Assembly (NCBI RefSeq): GCF_019599045.1
Contig: NZ_CP080623.1
Span: 2,812,501 to 2,876,500 of the forward strand
DNA length: 64,000 bases
From: Roseovarius sp. SCSIO 43702
Lineage (GTDB): Bacteria > Pseudomonadota > Alphaproteobacteria > Rhodobacterales > Rhodobacteraceae
Reading direction: 5' to 3'
Under the pieces are notes generated by a model. That model was not told the origin of the DNA. It ran no database searches and saw only the letters and a list, made by a program, of their open reading frames with translations. This document shows, piece after piece, positions 54,442 to 62,645 of this stretch. Every line of letters begins with the position of its first letter. Position 1 is the first letter of the stretch. The position numbers and the translations under genes were made by a program.

Positions 54442-55659
54442 ATGACACGCTTTATCAACCCAGGGCTCATGAAAACCAGCCGCCGCAACGTGCTTCGCGG
54501 CTCCATGCTGGCGGGCGCCGCGGCGATGACCGGCGGGGCCGCCATGGCTGCCGCCCGTGCACCTCAGCCGCGCAAGGCAGATCAGGTGTCGCGCAATCTC
54601 CACAAGGCCGCCGAGAAGGTCAGCGCCGACAGCAACGCGAAACCTGCGGACCTTTCGGGCTACACCCGCGTCAAGCAGGAGCTCGTCGCACCTCCCTTCG
54701 CGCCCGAACACGAACAGGTGGCGACTGGCGGCCCCAAGATCGTCGAAGTGACAATGGACACCACCGAGAGGCTCATGGTCGTGGACGAGGATACGGGCGC
54801 ATCCGTCTGGGCGCTCACCTATAACGGGTCGGTCCCCGGCCCGCTCATCATCTGTCACGAAGGCGACATGGTCGAGTTGACCCTGCGCAACCCCGCAGAC
54901 AGCATGATGGAGCACAACATCGACTTCCACGCGTCCACGGGCGCGCTGGGCGGCGGCGGTCTCACCCACGTCTATCCGGGCGAGGAATGCGTGCTGCGCT
55001 GGAAGGCCACCAAGGCAGGCTGCTTCACCTATCACTGTGCGCCGGGCGGGGCGATGATCCCCTACCACGTCTGCCACGGGATGAACGGCGCCGTCATGGT
55101 CCTGCCCCGCGACGGCCTCAAGGACCGCGACGGGAACCCGCTGCGCTATGACAAGATCGCCTATATCGGCGAGCAGGACTACTACCTGCCGCGCGACGAA
55201 AACGGCGACTACAAGTTCTACGAGGCCGCAGGCGACGACTATGCCGACAGTCTCGAGGCTATGCGCACGCTCACGCCGACGCACTCGGTCTTCAACGGTG
55301 CCGTGGGCGCCCTCACGGGCGAAGGCGCGCTGAAGTTCAAGGTGGGCGAGACGGTGCTGATGGTTCACAATCAGGCAAACCGCGACACCCGTCCGCACCT
55401 CATCGGCGGCCATGGCGACTATGTCTGGGAAACGTCCTTCGGCGACGCGCCCCTCGTCAACATGGAGACCTGGTTTGTCCGGGGCGGCTGTGCGGCGGCG
55501 GCGATGTATACCTTCGAACAGCCGGGCGTCTATGCCTACGTGAACCACAACCTGATCGAGGCCGCGCTTCTCGGCGCAACCGCCCACTTCATCGTCGAAG
55601 GTGAATGGGACAACAACCTCATGGAACAGGTTGTCGAACCTCGCCCATTCTCGACCTGA
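54442..55659 (+). CDS. nirK: copper-containing nitrite reductase
   Basis: A 405-residue NirK with a twin-arginine leader (SRRNVLRGS at 13–21), reducing nitrite to NO in the periplasm. Type 1 and type 2 copper sites are seen in [17 protein letters not shown] and [10 protein letters not shown], and the second cupredoxin domain carries [12 protein letters not shown] and [17 protein letters not shown]. The length includes the leader. It lies 66 bases after pseudoazurin and 30 bases before nirV. Confidence 0.96.
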   Translation: MTRFINPGLMKTSRRNVLRGSMLAGAAAMTGGAAMAAARAPQPRKADQVSRNLHKAAEKVSADSNAKPADLSGYTRVKQELVAPPFAPEHEQVATGGPKIVEVTMDTTERLMVVDEDTGASVWALTYNGSVPGPLIICHEGDMVELTLRNPADSMMEHNIDFHASTGALGGGGLTHVYPGEECVLRWKATKAGCFTYHCAPGGAMIPYHVCHGMNGAVMVLPRDGLKDRDGNPLRYDKIAYIGEQDYYLPRDENGDYKFYEAAGDDYADSLEAMRTLTPTHSVFNGAVGALTGEGALKFKVGETVLMVHNQANRDTRPHLIGGHGDYVWETSFGDAPLVNMETWFVRGGCAAAAMYTFEQPGVYAYVNHNLIEAALLGATAHFIVEGEWDNNLMEQVVEPRPFST

Positions 55660-55689
55660 CGAAACCAGCCCTCAGAGGAGGCTGAAGAA

Positions 55690-56451
55690 ATGACCACCGC
55701 CGCGATCCGTTTCCGTTCTCGACCCGTGTCCCTTCGTCCGGTCGTGGCGGGGCTGGTCGCGGCCCTGGTCATCGTCGGGGCCGCGCAAATGCTGCGCGGC
55801 CCCGCACCGCAAATGGAGAACCTGCCCGAAATGGCCGCGAAACCGTTCGTCCTCTCGGACGGGCGCGCCATTCACGTTCAGCGACACGAGGTCTCCGTTG
55901 CCGAATGGAACATCTGCCACGAAGCCGGCGGCTGCACGCTCGCCCTTCGAACACGGCCCGGTCAGGACGCCGCGACGACGCCTGCCACGGGGCTCAGTCA
56001 TGCCGACGCAACCGAATACGTGAGTTGGATCTCCGCCGTGACCGGGCATGACTTCCGCCTGCCCACCGATGCCGAATGGACCGAGATGGCAAGCCCCGTG
56101 CTGCCCGAGGCGCCCGATCCGCTTTTCACCGATCCATCGCTCACCTGGGCGTCGTCCTATCTTACCGAAGGCATCGCTCCCCGCGCGCTCAAGCCGCAGG
56201 GCAGTTTCTCGACCTCGTCCGAGGGCATAGCCGACCTCGACGGCAGCGTCTGGGAGTGGACTTCGACATGCTACGCGGGTGAAGGCGGCGCCGCCGACCC
56301 CTCCCGCTGCCCCGCCTATTTCGTCGGCGGCGAGCATGTAGCGGCCATGTCCTACCTCGAACGCGACCCCGCACGCGGCGGCTGTGCTGTCGGCACCCCG
56401 CCCGCGCATCTGGGCCTCCGGCTCGTTACCGACGACCCCTTGCCCCGCTGA
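55690..56451 (+). CDS. nirV: NirV, SUMF1-fold protein downstream of nirK
   Basis: A 253-residue protein with an N-terminal membrane anchor or signal (VVAGLVAALVIVGAAQML). The remainder is an FGE-sulfatase/SUMF1 domain: HEVSVAEWNICHEAGGC, HDFRLPTDAEWTEMA and SVWEWTSTCYAGEGG, ending GLRLVTDD. In Rhodobacter the nirK-linked gene of this type is called nirV; its function is undetermined. AGAGGAGG precedes the start. Confidence 0.9.
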   Translation: MTTAAIRFRSRPVSLRPVVAGLVAALVIVGAAQMLRGPAPQMENLPEMAAKPFVLSDGRAIHVQRHEVSVAEWNICHEAGGCTLALRTRPGQDAATTPATGLSHADATEYVSWISAVTGHDFRLPTDAEWTEMASPVLPEAPDPLFTDPSLTWASSYLTEGIAPRALKPQGSFSTSSEGIADLDGSVWEWTSTCYAGEGGAADPSRCPAYFVGGEHVAAMSYLERDPARGGCAVGTPPAHLGLRLVTDDPLPR

Positions 56452-56457
56452 CCCGCC

Positions 56458-57231
56458 TCAGATCGACTTTATCGATCCGCCATCTATGCGGATCTTGCTT
56501 CCCGTGACATAGGACGCGCGTTCCGAACACAGGAATGCCACCACGTCCGCGAACTCCTCGGGCCGGCCATACCGGCCCGCCGGGATCGCAGCGGCCGACG
56601 CGGCCGCCACCTCCTCGACCGGCTTGCCCGTCCGCTTCGAAGCCGCCGCATCAAGCTCGTCCACACGCTGAGTGTGAATACGCCCCGGCATGACCACGTT
56701 TACCGTGATCCCGTCGGCCGCCACCTCGTTCGAGAGCGACTTGGACCAACCCACAAGCGCCGAGCGCAAACCGTTCGACAGCGCGAGATTCGGAATGGGC
56801 TGCTCCACGCCTGACGAGGTGATCGTCACCACCCGGCCCCAGCCACTCTCCCGCATCCCCGGAAGCACCCGATTCGTCACGTGAATGAGGTTGGCCACCA
56901 TCGTCTCGAAATGGCCCATCCAGTCCTCGCGACTTGCATCCGTCGTCTTTCCGGGTGGCGGCCCGCCCGCGTTGTTCACCACGATGTCGATGCCGCCCTC
57001 GGCCAGGAGATCGTCAAGCGCGGCATCTATCGCTCCCGCATCGGACAGATCGAGGCCGAGCGCCGTGACCTTGCCATCGGTCCCGTCCGCCCAGTCGCGG
57101 ATCTTGTCCTCGCTTCGGGCTGCGGCCACCACCTCGGCCCCCTCCTCGGCCAGGACCCTCGCGATCGCGGCCCCCAATCCGCGGCTCGCGCCAAGAACCA
57201 GGGCTCGTTTTCCGGTCAATCCAAGGTCCAT
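56458..57231 (-). CDS. atypical short-chain dehydrogenase (catalytic Tyr/Lys missing)
   Basis: A 257-residue SDR. The cofactor motif is GASRGLG (14–20) and NNAGGPP is at 86–92. Where SDRs have YxxxK this protein has SNGLR (about 152–156) in LALSNGLRSALVG, so the usual catalytic Tyr and Lys are absent, although Ser139/140 and Asn86/87 remain. Such sequences form a known divergent FabG-like branch with unclear activity. It is coupled to the DapA-like gene through a one-base TGATG overlap. Confidence 0.85.
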   Translation of the reverse strand: MDLGLTGKRALVLGASRGLGAAIARVLAEEGAEVVAAARSEDKIRDWADGTDGKVTALGLDLSDAGAIDAALDDLLAEGGIDIVVNNAGGPPPGKTTDASREDWMGHFETMVANLIHVTNRVLPGMRESGWGRVVTITSSGVEQPIPNLALSNGLRSALVGWSKSLSNEVAADGITVNVVMPGRIHTQRVDELDAAASKRTGKPVEEVAAASAAAIPAGRYGRPEEFADVVAFLCSERASYVTGSKIRIDGGSIKSI

Positions 57232-58154
57232 CAGGTCAACTCCTTCAATCTCTTGTCCTGACGCGCCAGAAGACGATCCACCTCGGCCTTCGCCGCCTCG
57301 CTCAGACCCGCACCGGGCTTGCGCAGCGCCGCGCTCTCGAGGATGCCCCGCTTCTTCAGCACGTATTTGCGCACCGCAAGGCCAAGGCCCGGCTGCTGTT
57401 CGTAGCGGATCATCGGCAGGTATGCGTCGAAGAGATCATGCGCGCGTTCCATGTTGCCCGCTTCCGTCGCGGCCACCACGTCGCGCATCATCTCGGGGAA
57501 GGCGAAACCGGTCATCGCGCCATCCGCGCCGCGCGCCATCTCCTCGGGCAGGAACACGCCGCCGTTTCCGCACAGGATCGAGATGCGACGCTCGAGTGCC
57601 CCCTCCTTCCTCAGCGCGGTGATCTTCTCCAGGCCGGGCCAGTCCTCATGCTTGAGACAGACGCAGGACGGCACCTCCCGCACGATGCGCATGATCACCG
57701 ATACCGGGATCTGCACGCCTGTCACGAGCGGAAAATCCTGCAAGACGAAGGGCGTATCGCCGATCGCCTCGGCGGCCTGCGCGTAGTAGGTGAAGATCTG
57801 GTCGTCCGACCGCAGCGAGCCGGGCGGCGCGATCATCACACCGCCGGCCCCCTCGCCCATCGCCATATCGGTCAGCTCGCGCATCTGCGCGAAGCCGGGC
57901 GAGGACACACCCACCACCACTGGCACCCGCCCATCGACGCGCGAGAGCACACGCGCCACGAAATCGCGCGACTCCTTCATGCTGAGCTTCGGCGCCTCGC
58001 CCATCATGCCCAGCACGGTCAGACCCGTGGCCCCCGTCTCGAGATAGGTATCGATCATCCGGTCCGTACTCTCGAGATCGAGTGCGCCATCCTCGTGAAA
58101 CGGTGTGGCGGCGATGACGTAGACGCCCCGCGCCTCTTCGGTCAGTCGGCTCAT
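57231..58154 (-). CDS. DapA-superfamily aldolase/dehydratase, divergent
   Basis: A 307-residue TIM-barrel protein of the DHDPS superfamily. The Schiff-base Lys168 is retained in CVCLKHEDWPG. The dihydrodipicolinate-synthase GTTGE motif is GMMGE (49–53), and the active-site Tyr of the YN-P motif is replaced (VLQDFPLVTG, around Asp140). It is therefore unlikely to be a second DapA; it more likely acts on another 2-keto acid or sugar acid. I start at MSRLTEE. Confidence 0.85.
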   Translation of the reverse strand: MSRLTEEARGVYVIAATPFHEDGALDLESTDRMIDTYLETGATGLTVLGMMGEAPKLSMKESRDFVARVLSRVDGRVPVVVGVSSPGFAQMRELTDMAMGEGAGGVMIAPPGSLRSDDQIFTYYAQAAEAIGDTPFVLQDFPLVTGVQIPVSVIMRIVREVPSCVCLKHEDWPGLEKITALRKEGALERRISILCGNGGVFLPEEMARGADGAMTGFAFPEMMRDVVAATEAGNMERAHDLFDAYLPMIRYEQQPGLGLAVRKYVLKKRGILESAALRKPGAGLSEAAKAEVDRLLARQDKRLKELT

Positions 58155-58248
58155 GCAGGCTCCTCCCTCCGGCTGCGATCCAGGATCATATGACGCACCA
58201 TGTCCCGAAGCGTCGGGGATCACAACTGCATCAGCCGACTGCCCCGGC

Positions 58249-58764
58249 TCAGTCCCAGGGCTTCGGATCGTCTGGATGCGCCGAGGGGCCGCCGGGGCGG
58301 AACCGCACCGTGATTCCCCCGCTCAGGTCGATGTCCTGGTAGATGATCACCGGCGGCATGTTGATGCGCACGCGCTTGCCGGCATCCGCCGCGCGCCACG
58401 GGCGTTCGATCACCACGCAATCGGCCTCCATCCCGCCGTAGTCCCGCGCGGGCGGCACCTTGCGGAGGAACTGCAACCCGGTCAGAAGCGCCTCGTTGCC
58501 GAGGATCACCGCCGCAGGGTCAAGCACTCTCTGCGCGCGATTCTTGGTCAGGACGGACTGGTTCTCGCTCTCGGCCCAGACGCCGCAAATACCTGTTTTC
58601 CCACCTATTTCCTTCACCTCTGCGGCCACCGACACGCCGCCCGGCGACGTGAAGGTGCCCCCCGCGACCGCCGGGTCCGGACCGAGCCGCATCGACGCGA
58701 CCGGCGTGCGCACCGTGCATCCGGCAACCACCGCAAGGCATAGCAACAGTGACAGTCTTCTCAT
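58249..58764 (-). CDS. conserved lipoprotein of unknown function
   Basis: A 171-residue protein with a lipoprotein signal: RRLSLLLCLAVVAGC, lipid Cys16. The mature part has beta-type sequence with four further Cys and ends in a proline-rich tail (PGGPSAHPDDPKPW). No family recognised. It lies in the gap between the DapA-like and sulfotransferase genes, same strand. Confidence 0.75.
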   Translation of the reverse strand: MRRLSLLLCLAVVAGCTVRTPVASMRLGPDPAVAGGTFTSPGGVSVAAEVKEIGGKTGICGVWAESENQSVLTKNRAQRVLDPAAVILGNEALLTGLQFLRKVPPARDYGGMEADCVVIERPWRAADAGKRVRINMPPVIIYQDIDLSGGITVRFRPGGPSAHPDDPKPWD

Positions 58765-58818
58765 CGAACCCTCCAGGCTCCCTGATCCCGAACCTAGCAC
58801 GCCCGACCGCGAAAGCCA

Positions 58819-59688
58819 TCATCCGCCCCGGGCGAACTCTTCGGTGGGTTTCAGCATTTCGGGATACCATTTCTCGAGCGCCGGCAGGAATGCCTCGCGG
58901 ATGCGGCCGACCTGGGCAGGCGTCAGGTCCTCGCGCCAGACATCCGCACGCCCCTTGGCAAAGAAGCTCACCATGCCCTCGGGCCGCTCGGTAAAGCCCT
59001 TTTCCTTCTCCTGATTCTGCATTTTCGAGAATTCCGTCGCCTTGATCGCCGCGGCCAGCTTGCGCGCATCGACCTCCTGCCCCAGGAAATGCCCGATCAG
59101 CGCGCGCATCTCCCGCGCTGGTTTTGCCAGCATGTCCTCATAGCGGATCACCCGCTTCTTCAATCCCTCGGCCCCGGTCCAGTGACGCACGTGATCGTCC
59201 CACCGCCCGAGCAGGTCGAAAATGCCCGTGGGCGTGCCCATCACCGTGTCGGGATTCGCCATCCGGTCGATCGCGGTGTCGATATCCGCCGACTGGTGGC
59301 GCGCGAAGGACGGTGCGAGGTCGAAGGGATTGCGCAGGATATAGATCGCACCAGCGGTCACTTCCGGCGGAATGACATGGTCGCCGCCAAGGATCACCGG
59401 CTGGCAATGGGTCTTGACGAAATGATGCGTGGGCTTCGAGGCCGCGATGAGGCGTAGCGCCTTGCCACGCACCTTCATCCAGTCCACCAGCGTCTCTCCC
59501 CGATAAGGCGTGCCATTGGCCGCATCAAAGAAATCCTGCCGCACATCGGCGGTCGTGAACTGCCGCAAGTTATTGATATCCGGCGCCTTTCCGGGCGGCA
59601 TGAAGTAGTGCGCCAGAAGGCTGCGCATCCAGGTATTGCCCGATTTCGGATAGGAGGCGATCCAGATCACGCGCTTGAGATTGCTCAT
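58819..59688 (-). CDS. sulfotransferase (P-loop, PAPS-type), copy 1
   Basis: A 289-residue sulfotransferase. The 5'-phosphosulfate loop is SYPKSGNTWMRSLLAHYF near the N-terminus; the 3'-phosphate region AIYILRNPFDLAPSFARH and a C-terminal KGRADVWREDLTPAQ follow. It resembles domain family sulfotransfer_1, which modifies alcohols, sugars or lipids. The ATG overlaps the stop of copy 2 (TGATG), so the pair is co-translated. The acceptor is unknown. Confidence 0.9.
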   Translation of the reverse strand: MSNLKRVIWIASYPKSGNTWMRSLLAHYFMPPGKAPDINNLRQFTTADVRQDFFDAANGTPYRGETLVDWMKVRGKALRLIAASKPTHHFVKTHCQPVILGGDHVIPPEVTAGAIYILRNPFDLAPSFARHQSADIDTAIDRMANPDTVMGTPTGIFDLLGRWDDHVRHWTGAEGLKKRVIRYEDMLAKPAREMRALIGHFLGQEVDARKLAAAIKATEFSKMQNQEKEKGFTERPEGMVSFFAKGRADVWREDLTPAQVGRIREAFLPALEKWYPEMLKPTEEFARGG

Positions 59689-60521
59689 CACCAATATCCG
59701 TGTTTCTTCATCGTCTTCTTGTGAATTCGCCGCATCTTCGTCACGAGATCCGGGTCGAGTTCCGTGCGCCACTGATCCTTCTCGCCGCGTGCGAAGAACC
59801 TCTCGCTTTGCGCCGATTTCTCGACGAAACCGCTCGTTTCTTCCTGTTTCGCGAGTTCCTTGAAGCTTGCGAAACCGACCGCCCGGTCAAGTCGCGCGGC
59901 GTCGACCGGGATGCCGATATGTTCGAGAACCTTGGTGAATTCGCCCTGCGGATCGGCAAGCATATCCTCGTAGCGCAGAACGAGCGTCGGGAACCGCGAG
60001 TTCTCGGTCCAGCTTCTGACGTGGGTCGACCATGATCCGAGATATTGCGCGACGGTCTCGTCATCGGGCGCGTTCGCGTTGTCGTCACGGCAGACATGCT
60101 CCACCGCCGTGGCATGGTCCATCCCGTAATGGCGCGCATAGGACAGCACCATGTCGAGCGGATTGCGCATGATGTAGATCGCGGACCGGGTCATCTCTCG
60201 CGGGATGAGCTCGACATGCTGAGCCCCGACGGCCACGTTCAGGTTGTGCGTCTTGACGAAGTTGACATCCGCGTTGTTCGCCACGATTCCGCGCAACACG
60301 CGCGGTCGAAGCGCCAGGATGCCGTCGAGGTCCCGGGTATCGACCGGCCTGCCCGCGACCATCCTGTAGGTCTTGGCGATCGTATCCCCCATGCAGAACC
60401 GGTGCGCCTCGTTGATGGCGAGCGGTTTCTCGGGGTTGGCCAGATAATTCGCGAGGAAGATCCGCGTCCAGGTGTTGCCCGACTTGGGATAGGACGCCAG
60501 CCAGATAATGCTTTTCTTCAT
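59688..60521 (-). CDS. sulfotransferase (P-loop, PAPS-type), copy 2
   Basis: A 277-residue sulfotransferase similar in layout to the neighbouring copy: SYPKSGNTWTRIFLANYL, SAIYIMRNPLDMVLSYARHY and EKDQWRTELDPDLVTKM at the end. It is the first of the coupled pair. Residues differ enough that the two probably have different acceptors or form a heteromer. Confidence 0.9.
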   Translation of the reverse strand: MKKSIIWLASYPKSGNTWTRIFLANYLANPEKPLAINEAHRFCMGDTIAKTYRMVAGRPVDTRDLDGILALRPRVLRGIVANNADVNFVKTHNLNVAVGAQHVELIPREMTRSAIYIMRNPLDMVLSYARHYGMDHATAVEHVCRDDNANAPDDETVAQYLGSWSTHVRSWTENSRFPTLVLRYEDMLADPQGEFTKVLEHIGIPVDAARLDRAVGFASFKELAKQEETSGFVEKSAQSERFFARGEKDQWRTELDPDLVTKMRRIHKKTMKKHGYW

Positions 60522-60560
60522 CGCGGAATGGCTCCTTCGACTGGACCGCGCAAACGAAAA

Positions 60561-60584
60561 CGAGGGGGGCTTTCGCCCCCCTCG
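60561..60584 (-). terminator. rho-independent terminator of the porin gene
   Basis: CGAGGGGGGC / GCCCCCCTCG forms a perfect 10-bp stem with a TTTC (GAAA) loop. On the minus strand it follows the porin stop by about 23 bases and is followed by TTTTCGTTTG, a usable T tract. Confidence 0.85.
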
Positions 60585-60607
60585 CCTTTAGCAAACCAAT
60601 CCGAGGA

Positions 60608-61714
60608 TTAGAAGCTCAGGTTGATCGCGGTGCCGATGACCGTACCTTTGACTTCGGTGCCTGCCGTAGCTTTGTCATCAGCTTCGGCATAGATGGCGTA
60701 GATGTCCCAATCGACACCCGGGCCCAGGTCGCGGCTCGCGCCGATGCGGTAGGCGTTGTATTCCTGATCGCCAGCGGCGATGTCATACTCGCCCATGAAT
60801 GCCAGGGCTTCGAAAGACCATGCGCCGGGGGCGTCATAGGTCGCGCCGATGCTCCAGCTTTGCTGGTCGACTTGGCCAGCGGCAAAGGGAGTGGAGCCCT
60901 GGTCGTTTTCGGCATAATGGGCGCCGACCGTGAAGTCGCCGAAGCCGAGTTGCGCACCGATACCCCAGGTTTCGGGATCGCTCGCACCTGCTGCAACAGC
61001 ATCGGCGATACCGTAACGTGCACCGATGGTGACGCTGGTCGTGCCGAAGGTCTGGCTGTAGTAGGCGCCGATGTCCCAGATGTCCTCGAGCGTGGCGACG
61101 GTGTTGTTGTTGTGCGAACCAACCGCGTTGCCGCCGTTGTTACGCGCATACGAGATACCGAGCGTCAGACCGTTGAAGTCCGGCGTGTAGTAGCTGATGC
61201 GGTCCACGTCGTTGTTGCCACCGACTTCGGTGTAGGCCGAAACGCCGGCCTGACGGAACTGCCACGGCAGAGCGTTCGACAGCGGGATGAAGGCCGAGAT
61301 CGAAGGCGAGTTGATGTACATCGAGGTGACGCCGGGAGCGGCAACCATCGACTTGTAACCAGCCGAGTTTTCCGAACCGACTTCGATGCGGCCAAGCGTG
61401 TCGCCCGAGATGATCATGTAGGTTTCGTCGATGCCATCGGCACCGCCGCCGCCATTTTCACCTTCGAACTGAACGTTGATACCGAAGGTCAGGCCGTTGT
61501 CGAGCGTGATCGACGGGGTGAAGTGGATCTCGGTCGAGCTGTGGAAAACCACGCCGTCGAAATCGTTCACGGCGGTGTTGTCGGTGACGTCGGCGAACGC
61601 GACGTGCTGGCTCATGAAGCCGCCCCAGTCCAGGTTCCACTCTTGAGCGGAAGCCGGAGCAGCAGCAGCAACGCCAAGGGCGATCGCGCTGGTGGTCAGC
61701 AGATGCTTTTTCAT
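60608..61714 (-). CDS. outer-membrane porin
   Basis: A 368-residue porin of the alphaproteobacterial type. The signal peptide (MKKHLLTTSAIALGVAAAAPASA) is cut before QEWNLDWGG. Beta-barrel strands of alternating hydrophobic residues fill the rest, with a YMIISGDTLGRIEVGSE segment and a C-terminal beta signal (GTVIGTAINLSF ending in Phe). AGGAGG is upstream of the ATG at 61714. Followed by a strong terminator; preceded by a short ORF candidate. Codon use (many AAC, GGC, ACC; few rare codons) suggests high expression. Confidence 0.94.
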   Translation of the reverse strand: MKKHLLTTSAIALGVAAAAPASAQEWNLDWGGFMSQHVAFADVTDNTAVNDFDGVVFHSSTEIHFTPSITLDNGLTFGINVQFEGENGGGGADGIDETYMIISGDTLGRIEVGSENSAGYKSMVAAPGVTSMYINSPSISAFIPLSNALPWQFRQAGVSAYTEVGGNNDVDRISYYTPDFNGLTLGISYARNNGGNAVGSHNNNTVATLEDIWDIGAYYSQTFGTTSVTIGARYGIADAVAAGASDPETWGIGAQLGFGDFTVGAHYAENDQGSTPFAAGQVDQQSWSIGATYDAPGAWSFEALAFMGEYDIAAGDQEYNAYRIGASRDLGPGVDWDIYAIYAEADDKATAGTEVKGTVIGTAINLSF

Positions 61715-61743
61715 AGGTGTCCCTCCTAATAGCAGGAATGTGT

Positions 61744-61836
61744 TCAAGGTCCGCCGACCCGGAAGGGAACCGGCTTGACGTTGGAATGCGCCATTTGCCG
61801 TTTCAGGTCAACGAAGGCCCATCGCTTTGCCTGCAT
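61744..61836 (-). CDS. candidate 30-residue leader ORF upstream of the porin
   Basis: An ATG at 61834–61836 with a near-perfect CGGAGGCGAC ribosome-binding stretch opens a 30-codon frame ending in TGA at 61744–61746, 29 bases before the porin start and on the same strand. The peptide starts MQAKRWAFVDLKRQMAHSN and is basic. It could regulate porin translation or be a chance ORF. Strong ribosome-binding sequence is the main evidence. Confidence 0.4.
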   Translation of the reverse strand: MQAKRWAFVDLKRQMAHSNVKPVPFRVGGP

Positions 61837-62069
61837 GTCGCCTCCGTTGTGGCGTTTTAATCACACGGATCATCCCCGCATCGAGCAAAAGCCGTGTTTT
61901 CACTGTGTTTACGCGTTTTTGTGTCGGACCGCCCCTCGCCGATTGCGGCGAAATCAAGGCAGGCGCAAAGCCCTCCTGTTGCCCGGAAGACGCGCTTTCG
62001 GCGTTCCCTCGCGGGGAATCGCGTCTGGCCACCGGGACGGTCCCCGATTCTCCCTCACCGTTCACGGGC
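61837..62069. other. intergenic region upstream of the porin unit
   Basis: About 230 bases without a supported gene. On the minus strand a TTGCTC–N17–TGTGAT pair (roughly 61863–61891) is a weak promoter candidate for the porin. The remainder is repetitive only in composition; I see no RNA gene. Confidence 0.4.
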
Positions 62070-62645
62070 TCACAGCGCCCGTAGCACCAACTCGACCACG
62101 ATGACCGGGACCAGCAGGACGTGAAGCACGTGGTCGAACCAGTTGCTGCTCCCGAGCCGCAGAACCCACATTGCCTGTCCGGCGACCGCGACCACCGCGA
62201 GCGTGAGGTTGCCCGCCAGAAGCGCGAGGATGCAAAGCGCCAGCACCATTCCCGCCACCGGCCCCGCGCGATACCCAAGCGGATAGAGCGACAGTCGAAA
62301 GACGCCCATCGCCCCCGCAAGGAACCCGAGATAGGCAAGCAGGATCGTCAGAAGCTCCCAGCCGCTCCAGTCACCCAGTACCGGACCCGCCTCCGGCACC
62401 GCCGTGACCGCCATGTGCCGCAACGCGAGAATCGGCAACACCACGCCCAGCGGCTCCAGAACCGCCACCGCTCCGCGCACCACGACGCTGTCACGCAATC
62501 CCACTGTCGTCCCCACGCCGAGGACGACCCCCGCGAGCACCGCCATCTGCGCATCCGCCCAGGGCAGGATCAGCACGAAGCCAAGCCACCATGCGAGGAT
62601 CGCCACGAAGACGAGGCTCACGATAGTTTCGGTGCGGCCCATCAT
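62070..62645 (-). CDS. multi-pass membrane protein
   Basis: A 191-residue protein with about six hydrophobic segments, beginning MMGRTETIVSLVFVAILAWWLG. Family not recognised. The first ATG overlaps the stop of the sialidase-fold gene (ATGATG/TGA), so the two are probably co-translated. The upstream frame extension seen beyond 62645 lies inside that gene and is not used. Confidence 0.8.
   Translation of the reverse strand: MMGRTETIVSLVFVAILAWWLGFVLILPWADAQMAVLAGVVLGVGTTVGLRDSVVVRGAVAVLEPLGVVLPILALRHMAVTAVPEAGPVLGDWSGWELLTILLAYLGFLAGAMGVFRLSLYPLGYRAGPVAGMVLALCILALLAGNLTLAVVAVAGQAMWVLRLGSSNWFDHVLHVLLVPVIVVELVLRAL

Noticed and set aside
61775..62104. A 109-codon rightward ORF upstream of the porin.
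   Set aside because: Arg/Pro-rich translation with no domain, in promoter-like DNA; no ribosome-binding sequence.
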